This document shows, piece by piece, positions 1 to 8,814 of a stretch of 64,000 nt of DNA (position 1 is its first letter; the number at the start of each line of letters is the position of its first letter). The notes below the pieces were generated by a model, which did no database searches, was not told where the DNA came from, and saw only the letters and a list, made by a program, of their open reading frames with translations. The position numbers and the translations under genes were made by a program. The DNA is taken from assembly GCA_014218215.1 (NCBI GenBank), contig CP043652.1:1426001-1490000 (forward strand), written 5' to 3'. Source of the DNA: Geodermatophilaceae bacterium NBWT11. Its GTDB lineage: Bacteria > Actinomycetota > Actinomycetes > Mycobacteriales > Geodermatophilaceae.

Positions 1-2180
1 ACGAGTTCAGCGAGCTGCTCAGCGCCAAGCCCGACTTCATCGACCTCTTCGTGCAGATCGGCCGGGTGGGCCGTTCCCTCGGCGTCCACCTGCTGCTGGC
101 CAGCCAGCGACTGGAGGAGGGGCGGCTCCGCGGCCTGGACACCCACCTGTCCTACCGGATCGGGCTGCGCACCAACTCGGCGATGGAGAGCCGGGTCGTG
201 CTGTCGGCCCCGGACGCCTACGAGCTGCCGCGCGCGCCGGGTCACGGGTACGTCAAGTTCGGCACCGAGGCGCTGGAGCGCTTCCGCGCGGCCTACGTGT
301 CGGGCACCTACAAGCGGCAGAGCGAGCGCGGTGAGGTGAAGGCCGCCGAGGGCCCGACCGTGCACGCCTACGACACCCAGTACCTGGCCCCACCGGTGAC
401 CACGGTCGACCCGGACGAGCCCGCCGCCACCGACGACGACAGCGTCGGGGAGAGCCTGCTCGACGTGCTCGTCGAGCGGCTGGAGGGCCGCGGCGCCCCG
501 GCGCACGAGGTGTGGCTGCCCCCGCTGGCCGAGCCCGCCACGCTGGACCAGCTGCTGCCCGCGCTGGTGGCCCACGACGACCGGGGCTGCACCGTCGACG
601 CCCCGGACCTGTGGGGGACGCTGCGCGCCCACGTCGGGATCGTCGACAAGCCGCTGGAGCAGCGCCGCGACCCGCTGGTGCTGGACCTGTCCGGTTCCGG
701 TGGCCACCTGGCCGTGGTCGGTGGACCGCAGTCGGGCAAGAGCACGGCGCTGCGGTCGCTCGTCGCGAGCATGTCGCTGACCCACACCCCGCGCGAGGTG
801 CAGTTCTACTGCCTGGACTTCGGCGGCGGGACGCTGTCCAGCCTGGCCGAGCTGCCGCACGTGGGCACCGTCTCCTCCCGTGCGGACGGCGACCAGGTGC
901 GGCGCACCATCGCCGAGCTGCAGGGCCTGCTCGCCCACCGGGAGGCCCGCTTCGGCCGCGAGCGCATCGACGGCATGGGCACCTACCGGCGCCGACTCCG
1001 CTCGGGGCAGGTCTCCGACGACCCCTACGGCGACGTCTTCCTCGTCGTCGACGGCTGGCTCACCGTGCGCAACGAGTTCGAGGAGCTCGAGCCGGTCATC
1101 ACCGACCTCGCCAGCCGGGGTCTGTCCTACGGCATCCACGTGGTGGTCTCGGCCGGGCGCTGGATGGACCTGCGCCCCGCCATCCGCGACCTCTTCGGCA
1201 CCCGGCTCGAGCTGCGGCTGGGCGACCCCAGCGACTCGGTGCTGGACCGGCGGACCGCGGTCAACGTGCCCGCCGAGACCCCGGGCCGGGGGATCACCCC
1301 CGAGAAGCTGCACCTGCTCACCGCGCTGCCCCGCATCGACGGCGAGCAGTCCGTCGAGGACCTGGCCGACGGCGTCGCCGGTCTGGTCGACGAGGTCAAG
1401 ACCCGCTGGCAGGGCCCGGCCGCTCCCGGCGTCCGACTGCTGCCCGCGCTGGTCGAGCACAGCTCGCTGCTGAGCGACCCCAACCTGGGCATCGCGATCG
1501 GGCTGACCGAGAACGACCTGTCCACGGTGCACCTGGACCTCTCCAGCGAGCCGCACCTGGTCGTGTTCGGCGACGCCGAGTCGGGCAAGAGCGCGTTCCT
1601 GCGGACCTTCGCCCGCCGCCTGGTCGAGGAGCGGTCGGCCTACGACGTCCGGGTGCTCACGCTGGACTTCCGGCGCTCGCTGCTGGGCGTCGTCGAGGGC
1701 GAGCACAGCATCGGCTACGGCACGTCGGCGCCGATGGCGCGGGACATGATCGCCGAGGTCGCCGAGGTGATGCGCAGTCGCCTGCCCGGCCCGGACGTGA
1801 CCGCGGCCCAACTGCGCGACCGCAGCTGGTGGGACGGCCCCGAGCTCTACCTGGTCATCGACGACTTCGACCTGGTGGCCGCGAGCAACCCCAACCCGCT
1901 GCTCCCCCTGGTCGACTTCCTGGCGCAGGGGCGGGACGTCGGGCTGCACGTGGTGCTCACCCGGCGCAGCGGTGGCGCCGGCCGGGCCCAGTTCGAGCCG
2001 TTCCTCATGCGGCTCAAGGAGCTGGGCACCCCGGGCATCGTGATGAGCGGCGACCGGAGCGAGGGTGCCCTGGTGGGCAACGTCCGGCCGATGCCGCTCC
2101 CGCCCGGTCGGGGCTGGCTGGTGACCCGCAAGCGCGGGACCGAGCTGGTGCAGGTGGCCTGGGCCGACCCGGCGGGCTGA
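1..2180 (+). CDS. eccC: Type VII secretion ATPase EccC, 5'-truncated by window edge
   Basis: FtsK/SpoIIIE-type ATPase that powers ESX substrate export at the inner membrane. The reading frame is open from base 3, and the GTG at 51 is internal, so the gene begins before the window. The tail of the first ATPase domain is visible (DEFSELL, then a GRVGRSLGVHLLLASQR stretch). A second ATPase domain has Walker A GGPQSGKS at 720-743, and a third has GDAESGKS at 1569-1592. Walker B-like hydrophobic-Asp strands follow each (VFLVVDGW, LYLVIDDFD). The order of three P-loop domains is that of EccC. It is followed by ESX substrate genes and eccE. Whether the organism has one EccC or split EccCa/EccCb cannot be told from here. 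Confidence 0.93.
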   Translation, partial: EFSELLSAKPDFIDLFVQIGRVGRSLGVHLLLASQRLEEGRLRGLDTHLSYRIGLRTNSAMESRVVLSAPDAYELPRAPGHGYVKFGTEALERFRAAYVSGTYKRQSERGEVKAAEGPTVHAYDTQYLAPPVTTVDPDEPAATDDDSVGESLLDVLVERLEGRGAPAHEVWLPPLAEPATLDQLLPALVAHDDRGCTVDAPDLWGTLRAHVGIVDKPLEQRRDPLVLDLSGSGGHLAVVGGPQSGKSTALRSLVASMSLTHTPREVQFYCLDFGGGTLSSLAELPHVGTVSSRADGDQVRRTIAELQGLLAHREARFGRERIDGMGTYRRRLRSGQVSDDPYGDVFLVVDGWLTVRNEFEELEPVITDLASRGLSYGIHVVVSAGRWMDLRPAIRDLFGTRLELRLGDPSDSVLDRRTAVNVPAETPGRGITPEKLHLLTALPRIDGEQSVEDLADGVAGLVDEVKTRWQGPAAPGVRLLPALVEHSSLLSDPNLGIAIGLTENDLSTVHLDLSSEPHLVVFGDAESGKSAFLRTFARRLVEERSAYDVRVLTLDFRRSLLGVVEGEHSIGYGTSAPMARDMIAEVAEVMRSRLPGPDVTAAQLRDRSWWDGPELYLVIDDFDLVAASNPNPLLPLVDFLAQGRDVGLHVVLTRRSGGAGRAQFEPFLMRLKELGTPGIVMSGDRSEGALVGNVRPMPLPPGRGWLVTRKRGTELVQVAWADPAG

Positions 2181-2249
2181 GCCACCCGATCGTGTGGTGC
2201 ACGCCCCGCAGGACCGCCGTCGGGGCTGCGACCAGCCGGAACGGCCCGG

Positions 2250-2255
2250 TACCCT
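2250..2255 (+). promoter_or_regulatory. Possible -10 hexamer upstream of the EspC-like gene
   Basis: TACCCT lies in the 148-base gap between eccC and the next gene. It would place a start site near 2262 and leave a leader of about 67 nt carrying a GGGGAG ribosome binding site. No convincing -35 is seen. The same hexamer is used at several other genes in this window. Confidence 0.35.
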
Positions 2256-2328
2256 TGCCCGCGCAGCACCCCCGGCCCCCGCGGCCGGGCACGACCACGA
2301 CCCACCCACATCGATGCGGGGAGACGAC

Positions 2329-3051
2329 GTGAGCGACGGCACCAAGGCGAAGCCCGACAGCATCTCCGAGTTCGGGACCAAGACCGTCGGGCAGACCACG
2401 GAGCTCGCCGAGGGGTTCTCCACGAACGCCTCGAACGCCCTGGGCGCCAACGTCGGGGCCAGCACGCTGGAGTCCGCGAAGTACTTCCAGGGCACGTACG
2501 CCAACCACGCAGAGGCACTGGCGGCGTTCATCGCCGAGGCCGGCGACGGGCTGATGTCGCTGGGGTACGCCGGGGTCACGGTGGCGCAGAACTACCGGGA
2601 CGGCGACGCCGAACAGCAGGGCGGGATGGACGCCGTGGACGGTGCCTTCCGCCCACCGGCCGGTTCCCCCTCGCTGCAGCGGGACCGGGACCAGAACCAG
2701 CAGAACGAGGCGGACGGGGGCTCGGCCACCGGCAACAGCCCCACCACCTGGACCCCGCCGGCGCTGAACGTGTGCACCCCCGGTGGGGCGACGACGACCT
2801 CGGACGGCGAACGCGACCCGTTCCAGGAGGTCCAGGACCTGAACGACGAACTCGACGGTGCCGACGGCGAGTTCGACGCCGAGGAGAAGGCCGACGAGAC
2901 CCGGGAGAACGTCGAGGGACCGGACGAGGCACCCGCGACCCCGTCGCCCTCCCCCGGCCCCCAGCCCTTCCTGCCCGGGTCCACCCCGCTGCCCACCGGT
3001 GGCACGCCGACGACGTCGTTCGGCAACCCGTCACCCACGGCCACGCCCTGA
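2329..3051 (+). CDS. EspC-like ESX secreted protein with Pro-rich tail
   Basis: Predicted type VII secretion substrate of 240 aa. The GTG at 2329 was chosen because GGGGAG (2317-2322) sits at good spacing before it; an ATG at 2314 is less well placed. Residues 1-95 are a small helical module with a YFQG turn near residue 52. It ends in a YxxxD secretion signal (Y89-R-D-G-D93) preceded by an Ala-rich helix, the arrangement seen in EspC/WXG100-type substrates. Residues 100-240 are acidic, then Pro/Ser/Thr-rich and probably disordered. It lies between eccC and a PPE-like gene, which supports joint export. Family assignment is by pattern only. Confidence 0.65.
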   Translation: MSDGTKAKPDSISEFGTKTVGQTTELAEGFSTNASNALGANVGASTLESAKYFQGTYANHAEALAAFIAEAGDGLMSLGYAGVTVAQNYRDGDAEQQGGMDAVDGAFRPPAGSPSLQRDRDQNQQNEADGGSATGNSPTTWTPPALNVCTPGGATTTSDGERDPFQEVQDLNDELDGADGEFDAEEKADETRENVEGPDEAPATPSPSPGPQPFLPGSTPLPTGGTPTTSFGNPSPTATP

Positions 3052-3137
3052 GGACGACGGGTCCCACCCGTCGCTGACCCGCACACGCCCCACCACCCCC
3101 ACCCGGCCCCGTCGGCCGGGCACTCCCGAGGAGCACC

Positions 3138-5060
3138 GTGCCGTCTGACTTCGGGTACAGCCCGTCCGGTGCAGGTGAGGAGTACCCGGCCTCGCACATG
3201 TGCGAGGTCGGGACCGACCCGTACACCCTCGACATCAAGATGCACTACCAGATGGTCATGCAGGAGGACGAGCAGGCGACCCGCGACGCCGCCACCGCCT
3301 GGTCCCAGTTGAGCTCCGTGCTGGAGACCCAGCGCGCGACCCTGGCCCGCCGGGCCACGACCCTGCAGGCGGACTGGGAGTCCGACGCCGCGGAGGCGTT
3401 CCTGCTCCGGGTCGGCCAGTCCACCTGGTCCCTGGACGACTGGGCGGCAGCGGCCAAGAACACGAGCACGGCGCTGGAGACGTTGGCCGGTGCCATCTCC
3501 ACGTACCAGGCGCGCATGCAGGTGATCTGGGACGAGTACGCCGCCGATGCCGCGGAGAGCGCCCACCAGGACGCCAACGAGGGGCTCGGCCACATCGGGC
3601 TGGGGGACATCGGAGACGTCTTCGGTGAGGACCGGACCGCGACCGTGCTGCGCGAGGCCACCGAGAAGTCGATGCGGGAGGTCGTCAACCCCCTGATGCA
3701 GGCCTACGTGGAGGCCTCCGCCGGTCTGGAGCAGGGCAAGAAGTGGGCCGGACCGACCGACGCGGCCACCCCGAGCCAGGCCGCCTGGGCCGGGGCGATG
3801 GGACAGCCGGGCGCACCCGGCGCACCTGGTGCACCCGGCGCCCCCGGCGGTCCGGGCGCACCGGCCCCGGTGGCCCCTCCCTCGGGGGTGCCCGGCCAGC
3901 CGCCCGGCACCCCGCCCGGTCTCCCCCCGACGTCGCCCCCGGTCACCGAGGTCGGCATCCTCGTCCAGCAGCCGCAGGCCCCGGTGGCGCCGGTGGCCCC
4001 CGTGATGCCCGTGGCCCCGGTGGCGCCGGTGGCGCCGTCCGTGCCGGTGGCGCCCGCCCAGGTCGCGCCGCCGCCCTCCGGCGTGGGCACCGCGCCGACC
4101 GCGCCCGCCGTGCCGGGTGGGCTCTCCGGTGCTGCAGCTGCCGCCGGTCTGGCCGGTGGCGCGGCCGCGGCCGCAGCCGGTCGGGGCGCACCGCCGGCCG
4201 CTCCCGGCGGTCTGGGCGGCCGCACGTCGGCCGGTGCACCCCCCGCCCCCGCCTCCGGGCGGGCTCCGGGTGCCCCGGGCGGTCCGCAGACCCTCCAGGG
4301 CCGCAACGCACCGGGGGCACCCCCGGCCGGCGGTGGCGGGCGCCCCGCCGCACCCCAGCTCCCCGGTCGCACCGCCGGTGGACCGGACAGCCCGGCCGGC
4401 CAGCGCCCCGGCGCCCCCGGTGGCCCGCCCGGACAGGGCCGACCCGGCGCCCCCGGAACCCCGCCGGGCCAGGGCCGACCCGGCGCTCCCGGTGGCCCCC
4501 CGGCGCAGGGACGCCCGGTTCAGGGTCGCCCCGGCAGCCCCGACCTGTCCGGCCGCACCGGCCCCGGCCGTCCCGGCACGGGCAACCCGGCCGGTCCGCA
4601 CGCCCCGGGCACCCCCGGCCGCCCGCAGGGCCCCGCCGTCCCCCGCCCGCTGCAAGGCAGCCGTGGCGGTCCGTCGGTGCAGTCCCGACCGGGCGCCACG
4701 GCCGGCGGCCCCGCCGGCGGCACCCCCACGACGCCTCCCGGTCTCGGCGGGCGCGCCGCCCCGACGCGGGCCACCCGCCCGGAGACGTCGGCGACCGCGC
4801 GGTCCTCCATCCGCACCGGTCTGTCCGGGCGCAGCCCGGTCACCGGCAGGCCCGCGGCCGGTGCCGGCACACCCCCGGCCCCCCGCCCCCCGGCGGTGGC
4901 CGGCCGCAAGCGCGAGGACGAGCGGACCACCGCCCTGCCCGAGCGCGTGGGCGACGCCGAGCTCTTCGACGTCGACCAGGCCGGGTCCGGGGTCATCGAG
5001 CGACCCGAGGAGCGCACCCCGGCCCGCCGGCCGGGGCCCGCCCTCGGTGGCGAGCGCTGA
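3138..5060 (+). CDS. PPE/WXG100-like ESX substrate with long Pro/Gly/Ala tail
   Basis: 640-aa protein from a GTG start with GGAGC just upstream. Residues 1-200 are predicted helical and carry a WES turn near residue 80 followed by an amphipathic helix, as in WXG100/PPE proteins. From about residue 225 to 600 the chain is low-complexity, with collagen-like GAPGAP runs and repeated QGRPGAPG units. The last 60 residues are charged. It probably is exported or acts as an ESX-associated surface or cell-wall factor. Its stop is followed one base later by the eccE start. No clear YxxxD motif is seen, so export through ESX rests on context and fold. Confidence 0.6.
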   Translation: MPSDFGYSPSGAGEEYPASHMCEVGTDPYTLDIKMHYQMVMQEDEQATRDAATAWSQLSSVLETQRATLARRATTLQADWESDAAEAFLLRVGQSTWSLDDWAAAAKNTSTALETLAGAISTYQARMQVIWDEYAADAAESAHQDANEGLGHIGLGDIGDVFGEDRTATVLREATEKSMREVVNPLMQAYVEASAGLEQGKKWAGPTDAATPSQAAWAGAMGQPGAPGAPGAPGAPGGPGAPAPVAPPSGVPGQPPGTPPGLPPTSPPVTEVGILVQQPQAPVAPVAPVMPVAPVAPVAPSVPVAPAQVAPPPSGVGTAPTAPAVPGGLSGAAAAAGLAGGAAAAAAGRGAPPAAPGGLGGRTSAGAPPAPASGRAPGAPGGPQTLQGRNAPGAPPAGGGGRPAAPQLPGRTAGGPDSPAGQRPGAPGGPPGQGRPGAPGTPPGQGRPGAPGGPPAQGRPVQGRPGSPDLSGRTGPGRPGTGNPAGPHAPGTPGRPQGPAVPRPLQGSRGGPSVQSRPGATAGGPAGGTPTTPPGLGGRAAPTRATRPETSATARSSIRTGLSGRSPVTGRPAAGAGTPPAPRPPAVAGRKREDERTTALPERVGDAELFDVDQAGSGVIERPEERTPARRPGPALGGER

Positions 5061-5061
5061 C

Positions 5062-6690
5062 GTGACCACGCCCCCGGCCGACCGGGACCGCACCCCGGGC
5101 CGGCACTCCGGCGCCGCCGCCGCACCCCCGCCCGTTGCCCCGCCGCCGCCCGCCCCCGAGCAGCGGGCGGCCCAGCGGCCTCCGGCTCCCGTCCGGCGCA
5201 TCGCCGCTCCGCCCGCCGCCGGCACGCTGACCGGGAGGGTGCGCACGGCCCGCCCGGCCGGCGCCCCGGTCCCTGCCCCCGCCCCCAGCGGCCCCGCCCC
5301 GGCACTGACCCTCGACCCGGCGAGCGCCTACGGCGCCCGCTCCGCCGCACCCGCCACCGCGGCCCGACCGGAGGCGGAGTGGTCGGCCACCGCGCTGGCC
5401 GCGGGCTCGGCCGTGGGCACGGCGACCCCGGCTGTCGAGGCGGAACGGGGCACCACCGCTGCCGAGGAGGCCCGGGACCAGCCCGCGGGCGAGGCGGCGC
5501 CGGAGGTCCGGGACCGGCCCCCGGCCCCGGTGCCCACCCGACCCCGCGTCCCGCGCCGACCGTGGACCCTGGGCGGGCTGCACCTGGTCCAGGTGCTGGT
5601 CTGGGAGCTGGCCCTCGTGGCCGTCCTCGCCGTGCACCGGGAGCCCCTGCCCGTGCTCGTCCCGGTGGCCACGGTCGCCGTGCTCGCCCTGCTGCTGACC
5701 ACCGTGCGGCTCTCGGGCCGCTGGGCCTGGCAGGTGCTGGCCGCCCGACTGCGCTTCCGGGGACGACGCCGCCGCACGGACCCGCCCGGCACCGACCCGG
5801 TGGCCGCGGCCGACGCCGTGCTGGGTGCGGTGACCCGGGGCGGCTGGATCGACGTGGTCCGGGTCGACGGCGTCGACGCCGCGGTCTTCGACCACGCGGG
5901 CGGCGCGAGCGTCGTCGTGGAGGCCAGTCCGGCGACGACCCACCCCTTCGACGACCGGGTCCCGGTGCTGCCGGCACTGGGCAGCCTGCTGCCCGCGCCC
6001 GAGGACGGTGGCCCCCAGGTCACCGTCCAGCTGCTGGTGCAGACCGTGCCGGCGCCGGGCGTGCTGGGTCCCGAGGACCCGGCGGCGGTGTCCTACCGGG
6101 AGCTGACCGGGGGGTCGGTCCCCGCGCGCCGCCGCAGCTGGATCGCCCTGCAGGTGCAGCGGCCACCGGTCGACACCGACGAGGACGACCTGCGCCAGGC
6201 ACTGGTCAACGCGGTCCGGCGGGTGCAGCGCCAGGTGCGCCGCGCAGGCCTGCGCGGCCACCTCCTCAGCCCCGAGGACGCACGGGCGGGCGTGCTCACC
6301 CTGGTCGGGGGCGCTCCGGACGGCACCCCACCCGGGGGCACCCGGGAGACCTGGCGGGCTTGGCACGGCGGGGACCTCCAGCACGTCACCCTGCACGTCG
6401 CACGGTGGCCCGACCTCGGCGACGGTGACGCCGCCCGCGCCTGGGTCGACCGGCTCGGCGAGGTACCGGCCCTCACGACGACGGTGTCGGTGGCCGCCCG
6501 GCGCACCGGGGACGAGCTGGACCTGGAGGGCACGGTCCGGCTCGTGCTCCCCCCGGGGGACGACGCCCGGGCCGCGGTCACCGCACTGGTCGAGCAGGCG
6601 CGGGCCCTCGGCGGCACCGTGCGCCGACTGGACGGCGAGCACGCCGCCGGTGTCGCGGCCACCCTCCCGCTGGGTGGGTTCCTCCGGTGA
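5062..6690 (+). CDS. eccE: Type VII secretion membrane protein EccE
   Basis: Structural component of the ESX membrane complex, 542 aa. The frame stays open far upstream inside the previous gene, so I chose the GTG at 5062, one base after that gene's TGA. Residues 1-165 are Pro/Ala-rich. Two adjacent hydrophobic segments follow (about residues 175-215: VQVLVWELALVAVLAV and LVPVATVAVLALLLTTV), then a basic stretch. The rest is a soluble domain with the EccE-like RSWIALQVQRPP segment and a DDLRQALVNAVRRVQRQVR helix. Family EccE proteins have the same two N-terminal membrane segments and C-terminal domain. The long N-terminal Pro-rich extension is unusual. Confidence 0.82.
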   Translation: MTTPPADRDRTPGRHSGAAAAPPPVAPPPPAPEQRAAQRPPAPVRRIAAPPAAGTLTGRVRTARPAGAPVPAPAPSGPAPALTLDPASAYGARSAAPATAARPEAEWSATALAAGSAVGTATPAVEAERGTTAAEEARDQPAGEAAPEVRDRPPAPVPTRPRVPRRPWTLGGLHLVQVLVWELALVAVLAVHREPLPVLVPVATVAVLALLLTTVRLSGRWAWQVLAARLRFRGRRRRTDPPGTDPVAAADAVLGAVTRGGWIDVVRVDGVDAAVFDHAGGASVVVEASPATTHPFDDRVPVLPALGSLLPAPEDGGPQVTVQLLVQTVPAPGVLGPEDPAAVSYRELTGGSVPARRRSWIALQVQRPPVDTDEDDLRQALVNAVRRVQRQVRRAGLRGHLLSPEDARAGVLTLVGGAPDGTPPGGTRETWRAWHGGDLQHVTLHVARWPDLGDGDAARAWVDRLGEVPALTTTVSVAARRTGDELDLEGTVRLVLPPGDDARAAVTALVEQARALGGTVRRLDGEHAAGVAATLPLGGFLR

Positions 6691-7385
6691 CCGCCCTCCC
6701 CAGCCCGGCGTCCGTCGTCCCGGCGACCGTGCTCCCACCGCTGCGCGCCGATGCCACCACCGTCGACGCCCTGCACGTCAGCTCCGGCGGGGGCGGGCTG
6801 GTGCTCGGCCGGGACCGGGACGGCGGGACCGTCCGGCTCGCGCTGTTCCGGCCCGAACCGACCGTGGCCCTGGCCGTCGCGCCGCTGTCCCTGGTCCAGG
6901 TGCTGGTCGTCCGGTCCCTCGCACTCGGCGCCCAGGTCGTCGTCCAGACCACCCGGCCCGCGGCCTGGAGCACCTTCGCCCAGCTCGCCGCCGGACGCGC
7001 GGGGTCCGTCAGCGTCGTGGACCAGCCCGGGACGCTCCGTCCGGGCACGCTCGCCGTCCCGCAGCTGCTGGTGGTCGACGACGAGGCCGGGGGCGGGGAC
7101 CCGCACCGGGTGGGCGCCTGGGCCACCCAGCTGACCCTGGTGGAGAGCATGAGCCGCTGGAACGCAGCCGGGGTCGGGAACGCCGACGTCGTGCTCACCC
7201 AGGGCCTCGGGCTGAGCTCGGCGCAGGTGGTGGGGCGCGCGATGGGCCTGCCCGACCCCGAGTCCTCCCTCGCCGGCCTGCCCGGGGACGTGGTGACCCT
7301 GGTCAGCCGGGCCGTCGCGCGCTCGGTGCAGGTCGTCCCCACCAGCGTCGAGCAGTGGCTCCTGCAGGCGGCCGCGCGCCGCTGA
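6687..7385 (+). CDS. Unknown protein of the ESX locus
   Basis: 232-aa soluble protein whose GTG overlaps the eccE stop by 4 nt (GTGA), so translation is probably coupled. No signal peptide or membrane segment is visible. It contains hydrophobic strands (LAVAPLSLVQVLVVRSLALGAQVVVQTTRP and LLVVDDEAG, the latter Walker B-like) but no P-loop, so it may be a degenerate ATPase-like or nucleotide-independent fold. I do not recognise the family. Position immediately after eccE makes an accessory role in ESX assembly or substrate handling the most economical guess. Its stop lies in the palindrome TGAGCTCA (7383-7390), which also holds the stop of the convergent gene. Confidence 0.75.
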   Translation: MTALPSPASVVPATVLPPLRADATTVDALHVSSGGGGLVLGRDRDGGTVRLALFRPEPTVALAVAPLSLVQVLVVRSLALGAQVVVQTTRPAAWSTFAQLAAGRAGSVSVVDQPGTLRPGTLAVPQLLVVDDEAGGGDPHRVGAWATQLTLVESMSRWNAAGVGNADVVLTQGLGLSSAQVVGRAMGLPDPESSLAGLPGDVVTLVSRAVARSVQVVPTSVEQWLLQAAARR

Positions 7386-7387
7386 GC

Positions 7388-7789
7388 TCAGTCGAGCAGG
7401 GCGGTGTCCTCGCGCAGGCCGCGCACCTCGTCCCGGAGAACCCACCGCCGGTGCACCCCCCGGGCGACCCGTTCGAAGCCGGCGGCCACCGCCTCGGGGG
7501 TCGAACCGCCGGCGTACTCGACCAGCAGGTCGCCCCCGCCGTCCCCGGTGCGCTCGTCGTGCACGTGCACCGGCAGGCCTCGCCAGGTGCCAGCGGTGCG
7601 CACCAGCAGCAGCACGTCGCAGTCGGCCGCCGGCACCTGGCGCACCCACGGGCCGTCGTCGGTGACCGCGTCGAACCCGGCGGTCGCGCGGGGGGCGACC
7701 AGCCACACCCACAGACCGTCGAAGCGCTGCTCGGGGGTGGCCCGCAGCTCCTCGCCCCGCCAGCGGGCCCGGTACGTCGTCCACCTCAC
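7388..7789 (-). CDS. Unknown small protein coupled to SseB-domain gene
   Basis: 133-aa soluble protein. Its GTG at 7789 overlaps the TGA of the upstream SseB-domain gene (GTGA), so the two are translationally coupled; longer readings of this frame run back through the upstream gene and are rejected. It is rich in Trp and Arg (RWTTYRARWRGEEL, LWVWLVAPR, HRRWVLRDEVRG) and has no recognisable motif, signal peptide or membrane segment. Its pairing with an SseB protein inside an ESX locus suggests the two products act together, but function is unknown. Confidence 0.72.
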   Translation of the reverse strand: MRWTTYRARWRGEELRATPEQRFDGLWVWLVAPRATAGFDAVTDDGPWVRQVPAADCDVLLLVRTAGTWRGLPVHVHDERTGDGGGDLLVEYAGGSTPEAVAAGFERVARGVHRRWVLRDEVRGLREDTALLD

Positions 7790-8709
7790 GGCTGCTCCTC
7801 GGTGACCACCAGCGACCAGACCTCGCGGACGCCGTCCCACACCGCCCGGGCCTGCTGGGCACCCGACGGGTGCAGCTCCCACAGCTCGGCGCCGTGTGGG
7901 AGCAGCAGCCCCTGCACCCGGTACTCCCGCACCAGCGAGTCCGGCTGCGCCCACCCGGTGCCGGTGAACGGCTCCTCCTCGACGACCCAGCCCGCCACGG
8001 CGTCCCGGCGTTCCTCGTCGACCCCGCCCAGCGGCGTCCGGACCAGCTCCGGTCCGACGACGGCCCAGCGCAGGACGGTGACCGACCCGGTGTCGGAGAG
8101 CAGCTCGTCCTCCTCGGCGGCCCGCCCGACGGCGTCGACCAGCGCGGTGGGGGCACCGAGGTGGGCGACGTCGGAGGCGTGGTGCACGTAGCCGGACACC
8201 CGGGCCTGCGACGCGGCCAGCAGCACCGGGACGTCGGCCGGCCTCAGCAGCTGCTGGACCACCGCCGGCAGCGCGTCGGGGTCGGCGGCCCGGTCCTCGG
8301 CCAGGGTGGGTGCGGCCAGCCGGGCCACCGTGCCGGACTCCAGGAAGAAGGGGTGCTCGGCCCCGGCGTCGACGGCGAGCCCGACGCGGGTGTCCGGCCA
8401 GCCGGCGGCCAGCTCCAGGAACGGCGCGACCCGGGCGTGGGTGGCCTCGCCGCGGGTGCACTGCTGCATCCGCTCCACCGAGCTGTAGGCGAGCACCCAG
8501 GTCACGCCCTGCGCCTGCGCGGTGGCCCAGGCCGCCGGCTCGTCGCCGGCCGCGGCGGCCGGGGTGATCGGGAGCGCGAGGTCGCCGGTGCGCAGCAGCG
8601 CCAGACAGCGCGCGGTGTCACCGGCGCGGGCGGCGGCGTCCAGCGCGGCGGTGAAGACGGCGGGGTCACCGAGCTCCGGGCCCGTCCCGTCGTCCCCCGG
8701 TCCGCTCAC
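7786..8709 (-). CDS. SseB-domain protein of ESX locus
   Basis: 307 aa. The N-terminal part (about 15-130) fits the SseB N-terminal fold (PVxLPITPAAAAG..., GVTWVLAYSSVERM, then an ARVAPFLELAAGWP segment). SseB domains are named after a type III secretion enhancer but are widespread in actinobacterial ESX loci with unknown biochemical role. A second alpha/beta region follows. The GTG at 8709 was chosen because TAGGCT stands exactly 7 nt before it, which fits a leaderless transcript. It is divergent from the AAA+ gene and coupled to the small downstream gene. Confidence 0.68.
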   Translation of the reverse strand: MSGPGDDGTGPELGDPAVFTAALDAAARAGDTARCLALLRTGDLALPITPAAAAGDEPAAWATAQAQGVTWVLAYSSVERMQQCTRGEATHARVAPFLELAAGWPDTRVGLAVDAGAEHPFFLESGTVARLAAPTLAEDRAADPDALPAVVQQLLRPADVPVLLAASQARVSGYVHHASDVAHLGAPTALVDAVGRAAEEDELLSDTGSVTVLRWAVVGPELVRTPLGGVDEERRDAVAGWVVEEEPFTGTGWAQPDSLVREYRVQGLLLPHGAELWELHPSGAQQARAVWDGVREVWSLVVTEEQP

Positions 8710-8716
8710 CTCGGCG

Positions 8717-8722
8717 AGCCTA
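8717..8722 (-). promoter_or_regulatory. -10 hexamer of leaderless SseB transcript
   Basis: On the minus strand TAGGCT is followed by 7 nt and then the GTG start, with no Shine-Dalgarno sequence between. Confidence 0.6.
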
Positions 8723-8814
8723 GGGGCAGCCGCGACAGTAGGGTCGCAGCGGACCCGCGGGTGCCGTAGAGGACCCGCTCCGACACGTCCGCGAGCAGGA
8801 GCTGAGCAGCACCG

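Noticed and set aside
3800-4950. Repetitive GGCGCACCCGG-type DNA resembling a tandem repeat array or CRISPR-like structure.
   Set aside because: Units are irregular, in frame and encode collagen-like Pro/Gly/Ala repeats; no constant-length spacers.
2592-5246. Very long antisense open frame of 884 codons opposite the EspC-like, PPE-like and eccE genes.
   Set aside because: Its composition (Gly/Arg/Ala) is what GC-rich Pro/Ala coding produces on the other strand. It lacks domains and crosses three real genes that form an ESX operon.
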